64,000 bases of DNA from PALSA-1353 sp050014015 (lineage in GTDB: Bacteria; Planctomycetota; Phycisphaerae; Tepidisphaerales; Tepidisphaeraceae). The notes under the pieces are model-generated. The model ran no database searches. It was not told where the DNA came from and saw only the letters and a program-made list of their open reading frames with translations. Positions 25,293 to 33,774 of this stretch are shown here, in pieces (within the stretch, counting starts at the first letter, position 1; the number at the start of each line of letters is the position of its first letter). The DNA lies in assembly GCA_050014015.1 (NCBI GenBank), contig JBEKEC010000015.1:18645-82644 (forward strand), written 5' to 3'. Made by a program: the position numbers and the translations under genes.

Positions 25293-27859
25293 CGCAGAGG
25301 GATCTGCACGAAACGGTTCGGATCGTTTGCCGCGTTGTTCATTCCGTTCACAATCCCGCTGGCGTTGAATAAATCGACGCTCCCCATCTGGCCGGTTTGG
25401 GTGTCGTAGACGTCGCGGACTCCCAGGACGTACTCGATATAGTCGGAACTGGAATCGTGCGTCGCCTTTTCCTGGGCCGCGATCTGCTGCTCGTGATCCG
25501 CAAATTGCTGGGCCTGCTGATCTTGCCAGGCGGCGTGGTTCCTCTGCATTGCCGCGAACTGCTCGCGGCCCTGTTCCCGGGTCGCCTCGCCTGCGGCAGC
25601 GGTCTCCTTGGAGACCACAGTCATGTCCACTTTAACGCTGGCCATGACGGCGCTCATTTTGGGCAGATCCTTATCGAAGGTCGCATCCAGAGCGTTCATA
25701 TAACAACCAGTGAGTAGCCAGACCTCTCCAGGCACGGTGTTACCGGTCCACAAAGTGTTCAGCTGGCGGTAGTGCGTGGCCGTCTGGCCGTCGTGAACTG
25801 TGGTGGCAATGTAAACGGTTCCGGAATTTGCATTCGGATGGTTCGGATCTGGTTTGGCCGGAAAATCCACGATGACCTTGTCTATCGAGGTGTACGGGAG
25901 ACCGGCGCGTTGGTTGGCGCCTGCCATGACGGGAGTAAAGACTTTAATAAGGTCGTCGACCCCGTCGCAATATCTGCAATACCGCAACGGCAGGTGCTGC
26001 TTGATGGAGTTGATGTTGGGGTCCGGCTCGTACGGCGGCGGGGGCTGGGGCGGGTCGCCGGGAGCCAGGATGTTGGGATGCTGCCTGTGCATCTCCACCA
26101 TTTGGTTGTAATTCTGCAGATCTCTCTGGTACCGCGACATCTGCATGTCATAAATTTGTCTGCGCATTCTTTCGTTACGACAGTCGGGGTCATAGATCTC
26201 CTGGATGGCGCACCATATCACGGTCTGGCCGGCGGGTCCTTTGACGAATATCCCGTTAGAGGCGCTTTGCGTGTTCGTCGTCCATCCATCGGGTAGATCA
26301 ACGCTGCCGCTGCCGTCGGGGAACGTGTGGGTCGTCATCTTGAGCGGCACAGGCATGAAGCTCATGAGCGTCGCCAAGTCGTCCTTCGATGCGTCGGGCG
26401 CTGCGAGGATGACGGTCGCCGAGCCGCCGTTTGGCGCGGTGCCGCAGAAGATCAATCCTTGAACGTCCTGGCCTTTGAGCTTGGCATTGAGCGTTGCTCC
26501 GCCTTTGTTTCTGCCTTGGGCGTTGGCGAATGCTCCGGTGAGAGTGGGTTTGCCATCGAACACTTTCCCCAACTCGTCGGCGGTCAGAATGATGGCCGCC
26601 TCGAGCGTCTGGCCGGCGGGAAGTTTCAGGAAGAGGGTCTGGCCCTTCGGTATGGAGCCGAGGACGCTGAAGTCGCCGAACTGCGCTCCGCCGGATTGGG
26701 GGGCGGCGCCCGTCGGAGCCGCAGGCGGTTGCGTCGGAGCCGCAGGGGGCTGGGCCGTTGCCCGGGCCAGCGTATAGGTTCGACCGCCCGTAACGAAGGT
26801 CAGCCGATCGCCGTCCAGCGTCGCCGTGAAGGGATATTCGCCGCCATTCGACGTGAAAGTCCCCGCCAATCCTTGCCCGGCGACGCTCGCCTTGGCCGGG
26901 AATTTACTATCGCCCAGCGCAATCGTCCCGACGTAGGCCCCGCCGGATTCGGACAATTCCACTGTGACCTTGCCATCGGAAAAGCTGCCGGCGAATGAGG
27001 GCGAGTCCGGCTTGAGAGTATCAGCGGCGGCAGGCGGTGGACTGGCCGCACGGGCGTCCATGGATTTCTTCTCGTTTAGCTCCGGGTCGACGAGTTTGAC
27101 GGTCGTCAATGTTCCCGAAACCGGCTTGGCGACCGTGATCGCCAGGTCATGGAAGAACTTTTGCGTCGCGGGATCGTCCGCTTTTTCAGGCTTGATCACA
27201 AAGCTGATGGTGACGGCGTCACCCTTCTTGTCCAGCAGTACGGTGGCACCATCGGTGTTGCTGCCGAAAAATTCCGCATCCTTCAGTGCCTTGGCCAGCG
27301 CATCGGCATCGGCGCGGGTGGCGTCATGGTAGTACATGATGCTGTCTTTGCCGTATGGCACCACGTGCGGCGAATCGATCAGATCAGCGTCCATGGATTT
27401 CTTCTCGTTCAGCTCCGGGTCGACGAGTCTGACGGTCGTCAATGTTCCCGAAACCGGCTTGGCGACTATGATCGCCAGGTTATGGAAGAACTTTTGCGCA
27501 GCGGGATCGTCCGCCTTCTCAGGCTTGACCACAAAGCTGATGGTGATGGCGTCGCCCTTCTTGTCCAGCAGCACCGTGAAGCCATCGGCATCGTCGCTGC
27601 CGCCGAAAAATTCCGCATCCTGTAGTGCCTTGGCCAGTGCATCGGCGTCAGCGCGGGAGGCGTCGTGGTAGTATTTGATGTCGTCTTTACCGTATGACAC
27701 ATCGTGACCGCCGCCGCCAAAGATTTGGTACAGGCCGCTGATGATGGCAATGAATCCCGCCAGACCTACGACAAGCCGCGCCCAGACCGGCATCTTTCGT
27801 TTCCCGGGCGCGGGAGCGGGCTGGTTTCCGGCGGGCGGAGTTGGAATACCCTCTTGCAT
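25280..27859 (-). CDS. Large single-pass membrane protein with duplicated N-terminal domain and shared beta module
   Basis: 859 residues. A short cytoplasmic Pro-rich start, one membrane helix (about 27-45), then two copies of a domain of about 100 residues (each ending VSGTLTTVRLVDPELNEKKS or close) that are 333 bases apart and nearly identical. Next a beta-rich module (EYPFTATLDGDRLTF) shared with the subtilase and the gene at 27881, a middle domain, and a segment FPDGSGSVDLPDGW. A Gln/Glu-rich coiled coil leads to a conserved end, DYIEYVLGVRDVYDTQTGQMG ... NDPNRFVQIPLR. ATG 27859 follows TGAGGC; a TTG at 27871 opens the frame but is not preferred. Cotranscribed with 27881-29638. Function unknown. 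Confidence 0.75.
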   Translation of the reverse strand: MQEGIPTPPAGNQPAPAPGKRKMPVWARLVVGLAGFIAIISGLYQIFGGGGHDVSYGKDDIKYYHDASRADADALAKALQDAEFFGGSDDADGFTVLLDKKGDAITISFVVKPEKADDPAAQKFFHNLAIIVAKPVSGTLTTVRLVDPELNEKKSMDADLIDSPHVVPYGKDSIMYYHDATRADADALAKALKDAEFFGSNTDGATVLLDKKGDAVTISFVIKPEKADDPATQKFFHDLAITVAKPVSGTLTTVKLVDPELNEKKSMDARAASPPPAAADTLKPDSPSFAGSFSDGKVTVELSESGGAYVGTIALGDSKFPAKASVAGQGLAGTFTSNGGEYPFTATLDGDRLTFVTGGRTYTLARATAQPPAAPTQPPAAPTGAAPQSGGAQFGDFSVLGSIPKGQTLFLKLPAGQTLEAAIILTADELGKVFDGKPTLTGAFANAQGRNKGGATLNAKLKGQDVQGLIFCGTAPNGGSATVILAAPDASKDDLATLMSFMPVPLKMTTHTFPDGSGSVDLPDGWTTNTQSASNGIFVKGPAGQTVIWCAIQEIYDPDCRNERMRRQIYDMQMSRYQRDLQNYNQMVEMHRQHPNILAPGDPPQPPPPYEPDPNINSIKQHLPLRYCRYCDGVDDLIKVFTPVMAGANQRAGLPYTSIDKVIVDFPAKPDPNHPNANSGTVYIATTVHDGQTATHYRQLNTLWTGNTVPGEVWLLTGCYMNALDATFDKDLPKMSAVMASVKVDMTVVSKETAAAGEATREQGREQFAAMQRNHAAWQDQQAQQFADHEQQIAAQEKATHDSSSDYIEYVLGVRDVYDTQTGQMGSVDLFNASGIVNGMNNAANDPNRFVQIPLRYER
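27058..27705 (-). repeat. Intragenic 333-bp direct repeat
   Basis: Two units, about 27391-27705 and 27058-27372, start from the same CCATGGATTTCTTCTCGTT and agree at most positions, including at silent sites. This indicates a recent in-frame duplication of a domain of about 105 residues within the gene at 25280. Confidence 0.85.
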
Positions 27860-27880
27860 GGTTTGCCTCAAGGTAAAGGA

Positions 27881-29638
27881 CTAGTTGACCGGATGTCGCT
27901 CGTCGCGAAGGGGGATTTGGACGTAGCGGTTGGGATCGTTGGCTGACTTGTTCAGGGAGTTGACGATGCCGTTGACGTTGCTGAGATCGACTTGGCCGCG
28001 CTCGCCGGTTTGCGTGTCGATGACGGTGCGATATCCGCCGGCGTATTCAATCCAATCGTCGGCGTTGCGGCTCCTCTGGTTTTCCTCCTCAGCCACCTGC
28101 TGCTGGTGTTCCTCGAACTCCTTCATCCGCTCCACGCGCTGTCTCTCCTGATCCTTCAACCTTTCGTCAAATGCAATTTGGTTGGCCCTCAAGCGAGCCT
28201 CAAATCGCTCCTCATCGACTTTGAAATAAGCGTCCCAATTGATCTTGAGGGAGCGGGCCATGGCCTGCATGGTGATGAGGTCCTTATCAAACGTATCCTG
28301 GGGTGCGGTCATGTTCCCCATGGGGGAGAGTGTCCATTGGTCGGGCATATACTGACCGGGGGGGTTGGAACTCCACGTGCATCTGGCCCGGAAGTGCTTG
28401 GGGATGCCGTCCACGTTCTTGGTCGTGTCGTATTCGAGAAGTTGTGTTATCCAGTGGGGCTCCGCCGGCGGAAGCGATTTGACGGAAGTGATGCGGTCGA
28501 TGGAGACCACTTCCAGGTTATGCGCGGCCTTAAACGCGTTCCACTGTGGCATGACCACCGGCAGCGCCCGGTCAGGGGCGCTAAACGGGGCGACGACGGG
28601 GAACAGGACATTCATGGGAATAGGCGGGGGCGGCTGCCTTCCCATTCTTTGATAACTGTCCTCCAATTGTCTGCGCTGTTCCTGAGCTTGGCGAATCCGG
28701 GGCGAATCTGGTTTCACAACATTGATCCACCAAAGGCCGGCAGCGCCCATGCTCTGGTCGGCGGGGCCTGTGACGTAGAGGGGATCGCACACCGAACCGC
28801 TCTTGAGCGTCCAGCCGTCGGCGATGCCGACCGAGCCGGTGCCATCCGGAAAATCAAACCGCGTCAGCGGGACCGTCGGGGCGGGCGGCTTGACAGCGGC
28901 TGTGGCGGCGGCGTTGAGTTTGGCCCAGTCGGTCGGCGTGGCGCTGGCGAGACAGCACGTCACGCTGATCTTGGCTTCGTTGTCGCCGAGTTTGCAGGTG
29001 ATCAGGCCCACGATGGGCTGGCCGGCCAGGGTTGCGGTGAACGACGCGCCGCCGGATTGATGGTCCCTGGTATCTTCGAACGCGCCCTGGACGACGAGGT
29101 TACCGCCGAAGAATGCCCTTAGATCGGGCAGGGTCGCCTCGAGGGCAGCCGTGACGGTGGTGAGTCCGGGCTTTTTGGTAACCCAAGCTTTTCCGGAGTC
29201 GGTGGCGGCGGCGATGCCATATCCCGCGGGGGCGCCAGACGAGGCTGGGGGAGAATCGGGCGGCTGCGGGTTTGGATTCGGCGGGTTGGCCGGTGGGGGA
29301 TTACCGAGTGGGTTGGGGGCGTTGCGGCTTAACTGGTACGTGCTCTTGCCGCTCGTGAACGTGAGGTTATCGCCGGCCACACTGATGCTGAAGGGATAAT
29401 CGTGCCCGTTGCTGGTGAAGGTGCCGGCCAACTGGCCGGAGTTGGCTTGGGCCTTGAACGGAAAGACCTGCTGACCGAGATGGATCGAACCGGTGTAGGA
29501 CCCGCCTTGGGCGACGATCTCGATGGAAAGGTTTGGCCCCGTGAAGTCACCGGGAAAGGGGTCATCAGCCAGCGCTCGAAACGGCAATGCCAGCGATACC
29601 AGACACCACGCTAAGAGGGGAAGAATTTTGCGGGGCAC
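27881..29638 (-). CDS. Secreted paralogue of the 25280 protein with shared beta module
   Basis: 585 residues. GTG start with GGAG six bases upstream, Sec signal peptide (about 1-24, ending ALA). Residues about 27-105 are the beta module (AGTFTSNGHDYPFSISVAGD) shared with the subtilase and the 25280 protein, followed by a Pro/Asn-rich linker, a middle domain with SGGASFTATLAGQPIVGLI, and FPDGTGSVGIADGW. The C-terminal third is a charged coiled coil and then DDWIEYAGGYRTVIDTQTGE ... NDPNRYVQIPLRDE, matching the 25280 protein. It is 21 bases from that gene and transcribed first. No enzymatic motif seen; function unknown. Confidence 0.75.
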   Translation of the reverse strand: MPRKILPLLAWCLVSLALPFRALADDPFPGDFTGPNLSIEIVAQGGSYTGSIHLGQQVFPFKAQANSGQLAGTFTSNGHDYPFSISVAGDNLTFTSGKSTYQLSRNAPNPLGNPPPANPPNPNPQPPDSPPASSGAPAGYGIAAATDSGKAWVTKKPGLTTVTAALEATLPDLRAFFGGNLVVQGAFEDTRDHQSGGASFTATLAGQPIVGLITCKLGDNEAKISVTCCLASATPTDWAKLNAAATAAVKPPAPTVPLTRFDFPDGTGSVGIADGWTLKSGSVCDPLYVTGPADQSMGAAGLWWINVVKPDSPRIRQAQEQRRQLEDSYQRMGRQPPPPIPMNVLFPVVAPFSAPDRALPVVMPQWNAFKAAHNLEVVSIDRITSVKSLPPAEPHWITQLLEYDTTKNVDGIPKHFRARCTWSSNPPGQYMPDQWTLSPMGNMTAPQDTFDKDLITMQAMARSLKINWDAYFKVDEERFEARLRANQIAFDERLKDQERQRVERMKEFEEHQQQVAEEENQRSRNADDWIEYAGGYRTVIDTQTGERGQVDLSNVNGIVNSLNKSANDPNRYVQIPLRDERHPVN

Positions 29639-29862
29639 GCGCTCTCCTTTAACTGCCGCCTATAGGGTCGAGATGAGAAACCGCACTGGAAACCCAAGGT
29701 TCATTGCTTCGGACGAGATTACACAAGATAAGCGTAGTTGGCCTGAGCCATGTTTGGTTCTGGACTTCCCCACCACTGCCGCGAATGGGAGATACGCCAA
29801 AGCTAACGCCCAGTCGGATGGCTGTCAACAATTTGATCGTGGCTCAGTTTCACAGTTTCACA
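29639..29862. other. Intergenic region with no recognised gene
   Basis: Together with the MITE-like element that follows, this forms the 365-base gap between the island's last gene and leuA. Apart from the GGAG site of the minus-strand gene next to 29638, nothing convincing was seen here. Confidence 0.5.
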
Positions 29863-29980
29863 GGGTGCACCCAAAGATCCGGGAAAAGACCATCGGCCGG
29901 AGGACCGGCCGGCTCAATTTCGAAAATGAGCCGGCCGGTCCTCCGACCGGTCTTCGGCAGCCGGAAAATTGGGCACCCCA
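29863..29980 (-). repeat. MITE-like palindromic repeat, copy 3 (inverted)
   Basis: A 118-base element running from GGGTGCACCCAAAG to TTGGGCACCCC with the same TTCGAA-centred palindrome. The side carrying CCGGGAAAA is on the left here and on the right in copies 1 and 2, so it is in the opposite orientation. Its left end and copy 2's right end are mirror images, which defines the terminal inverted repeats. It lies downstream of leuA and upstream of the island's promoter-proximal gene. Confidence 0.85.
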
Positions 29981-30003
29981 GTTTCCCTTTTCACTCTGCG
30001 AAC

Positions 30004-31563
<1,560 letters not shown>

Positions 31564-31603
31564 GGCTCAACTCCTTGATACAAATACAATCGAACAAACC
31601 AAC

Positions 31604-31633
31604 AAAAAAACCCCACGATTTTTGATCGCAGGG
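31604..31633 (-). terminator. Intrinsic terminator acting as leuA attenuator
   Basis: On the minus strand: stem CCCTGCGAT, loop CAAAA, stem ATCGTGGGG, then seven T. Nine pairs, two of them G-T. It lies between the leader peptide and leuA, so it would stop transcription when leucine is plentiful. Confidence 0.85.
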
Positions 31634-31671
31634 CCTTGAAATCACGCTGATATATCAGGCGTCCTACGATC
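31624..31671 (-). promoter_or_regulatory. Predicted leuA antiterminator
   Basis: GATCGTAGG (minus strand, 31671-31663), which contains the leader peptide stop TAG, can pair over nine bases (one G-T) with CCTGCGATC (31632-31624), the first arm of the terminator. A ribosome stalled at Leu codons would leave GATCGTAGG free and block the terminator; a ribosome at the stop codon would cover it. A small palindrome CTGATATATCAG sits in the loop. Confidence 0.75.
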
Positions 31672-31735
31672 GCGCGCAAGCAAGGCCCGGAAGGGCCAGG
31701 GCAAGTCGAGTCGAAAGGAGGATCGCCGAATGCAT
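31664..31735 (-). CDS. leuL: Leucine-rich leader peptide of leuA
   Basis: 23 codons from ATG 31735, with six Leu in AILLSTRLALALPGLA (codons CTC, CTT, CTT, CTG, CTT, CTT). The placement just upstream of a terminator and leuA is the classic leu leader. No ribosome-binding site is visible and the predicted transcript begins only about 3 bases before the ATG, so translation may be leaderless. An in-frame ATG at 31741 is at or before the predicted transcript start. Confidence 0.75.
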   Translation of the reverse strand: MHSAILLSTRLALALPGLACARS

Positions 31736-31744
31736 AGACATACT

Positions 31745-31773
31745 ATTAGACCACTGGAGAGCGGAAATGTCAA
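31745..31773 (-). promoter_or_regulatory. leuA sigma-70-type promoter
   Basis: TTGACA (31773-31768), a 17-base spacer, and TCTAAT (31750-31745) on the minus strand: a perfect -35 and five of six bases at -10. The predicted start of transcription is near 31738, immediately before the leader peptide. Confidence 0.75.
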
Positions 31774-31882
31774 GAATGGCGCGAGGATTTTTCTGGGCCA
31801 ATCCAACCAGGACTACCAATTCCTGTAATTCTTGGCGAGCGACGGCGACAATGAATTTATAGCGAGCGCTTGCGGAGGCTTG

Positions 31883-32395
31883 ATGGATGAATTTGACAGG
31901 GTGGTTACGCAACACGGTCCGGCCGTGTGGCAGACGATCTGCCGGCTTCTGAAAAACCGGGAGGATGCGGCCGATTGTTTTCAGGAGACATTCGTTCAGT
32001 ACGTCCAATTCGCAGGCAAAACAAACGTCGATTATCCGTTGGCGTTGCTCAAGCGCATCGCCACACGGCGGGCGATTGATTGGATTCGCAAAAGATCGAC
32101 GGCTCGCCGGAAACAAGTGCCGCTCGACGAGCAGTATCCCAGCCTGGAAGGGGACGCATGGAATGGACTGGCGGCAGAGGAGTTTGCCGAGAGTCTGCTC
32201 GATGCGCTGCAAGACATTCCCGCGGACCAGGCGACCGTGTTTTGCATGACGCAGTTGGAACAGATGGATCCCGGCCAGGTGGCAGCGGCGATGGGAATCG
32301 ACGCGCGGCACGTGGCGGTTTTGCTCCACCGGGCGCGTGCGAAACTTCAGGGCCGGCTTGCGAAACATTTGCCGACCATTCGGAGACGATCATGA
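31883..32395 (+). CDS. ECF-type RNA polymerase sigma factor
   Basis: 170 residues. Region 2 (about 15-85: VWQTICRLLKNREDAADCFQETF, then LLKRIATRRAIDWIRKR) and region 4 (about 105-160: IPADQATVFCMTQLEQMDPGQVAAAMGIDARHVAVLLHRAR, a helix-turn-helix) are clear. ATG 31883 follows GGAGG; an earlier TTG opens the frame without one. The stop overlaps the next ATG as ATGA, so the sigma factor and its probable anti-sigma partner are translationally coupled. Confidence 0.88.
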   Translation: MDEFDRVVTQHGPAVWQTICRLLKNREDAADCFQETFVQYVQFAGKTNVDYPLALLKRIATRRAIDWIRKRSTARRKQVPLDEQYPSLEGDAWNGLAAEEFAESLLDALQDIPADQATVFCMTQLEQMDPGQVAAAMGIDARHVAVLLHRARAKLQGRLAKHLPTIRRRS

Positions 32396-33774
32396 ACATC
32401 AGCGAAAAAAGCGGGGATGGCGACATTCTGGAAATCGCGACCTGGCATCTGCGCGATTCGCCGGCCATTGCCGGGCCTTCGGCGGAATTAATTGATCGAA
32501 CGGTCGCCGCGATGCGTCAATCGCCACAGCACAAACGGCCATGGACGACGATTTCATTGATGGCGGCTTCCGTGCTCCTGGCGATCGGCGTCGCCGGCTG
32601 GCTGCTCTTCCGAGGCAGCGGAGAGATCGCCTTTGCGGATGTCATGCGCCAGGTTATGCAGACGAAGTCCTTTCAGGCGAGGATCATTCAGGAGGCCAAT
32701 GGCCATGAGCCCCCAAAATCGGCCCGGCTTTCCGTTAAAGGGTCTCACGGACGATTTGATACGGATGATGGATTGATCATCATCGCCGACAGCGACTCCG
32801 GTTATTCGATCACCCTGGATACCAAGGCCCACTTGGCGTGTCGTGCTTTCGGGCCGCTCGTTGGCAATTGCGATATTTACGCGGAACTGCGGGAAATCGC
32901 CTCGCAGGTTCCCAAGTCGATCGGAAAAAAAGAATTCAACGGCCGAATGCTAAATGGCTTTTCCGGGACGGTCACCTTCGTGAAGGAGCATGCTTTTGCG
33001 ACCGTTTGGGTTGATCCACAAACCAAACTGCCGGCGCGAATCGAATTGAGTCAAAAGCCCGATAGACAGCCGGAGAGTGTGATCGACGACCTGAAATTTG
33101 ACGTTCCGCTGGACGATTCGCTGTTCGATATGAGCGTGCCGAAGGGATATGAACTGCGCTCCTCGTTGTTAATCCGAGCCGCGTCGGTGAGATCCACCAC
33201 TATTACGGGGAGGGGTTCGACGGCTTCGACCATGCCTACGATTGAAATTCCGCTGCCAAACACACCCGCGCCTGCTCCCACGGCCCAGGAATTGCAAAAC
33301 CTGGTGCTCAAGCCGGGCATCGGAATCGGCGAACTGAAACTCGGTGATAAGAAGGAACAGATCGAAGCGGTCCTCGGTCAGCCGCAAGGCGCCATGCGGG
33401 AAGGACCGGCGGAGCTGTTGGAATATTCCGGAAAGGGCTTGATTCTCGTGGTAAATGCAAAATCCGGGCTACAGATGATTATGGCCCAGGGACCGAGCAC
33501 CTCCAGCAAATCTCGTATGCGGCCCTTCGCGGGTACGACTGACAAATTGGTCCGTATCGGATCAACGCTATCTGAAATCGAGATGGCTTACGGAAAGGAT
33601 TACACGGTGGTCGAAATGCGCGTAGAGAACCATCCGGAGGTGCACGATATCCAGTTGCTTTACCAGCAGTTGGGTCTGATGGCAATAATCAACAAGCAGA
33701 CGAATCGATGCGATGAGTTGATCGTCGTGCCGCCTCCTTTCGTAGCCGGGCCATCGACCCAGCCATCACCGTGA
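32392..33774 (+). CDS. Probable anti-sigma/envelope-sensing membrane protein with LolA-like domain
   Basis: 460 residues. A cytoplasmic N-terminal part (about 1-50) that could bind the sigma factor, one membrane helix (about 56-75) and a LolA/LppX-like periplasmic domain (about 80-260: FADVMRQVMQTKSFQARI, VWVDPQTKLPARIELSQK, FDVPLDDSLFDMSVPKGYEL). The end has two repeats of the type GIGELKLGDKKEQIEAVLGQP, like the BamE/BLIP fold. There is no classical zinc anti-sigma motif, so the anti-sigma role rests on coupling to the sigma gene and on similar planctomycete pairs. It overlaps the convergent antiporter gene by 9 bases. Confidence 0.7.
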   Translation: MNISEKSGDGDILEIATWHLRDSPAIAGPSAELIDRTVAAMRQSPQHKRPWTTISLMAASVLLAIGVAGWLLFRGSGEIAFADVMRQVMQTKSFQARIIQEANGHEPPKSARLSVKGSHGRFDTDDGLIIIADSDSGYSITLDTKAHLACRAFGPLVGNCDIYAELREIASQVPKSIGKKEFNGRMLNGFSGTVTFVKEHAFATVWVDPQTKLPARIELSQKPDRQPESVIDDLKFDVPLDDSLFDMSVPKGYELRSSLLIRAASVRSTTITGRGSTASTMPTIEIPLPNTPAPAPTAQELQNLVLKPGIGIGELKLGDKKEQIEAVLGQPQGAMREGPAELLEYSGKGLILVVNAKSGLQMIMAQGPSTSSKSRMRPFAGTTDKLVRIGSTLSEIEMAYGKDYTVVEMRVENHPEVHDIQLLYQQLGLMAIINKQTNRCDELIVVPPPFVAGPSTQPSP

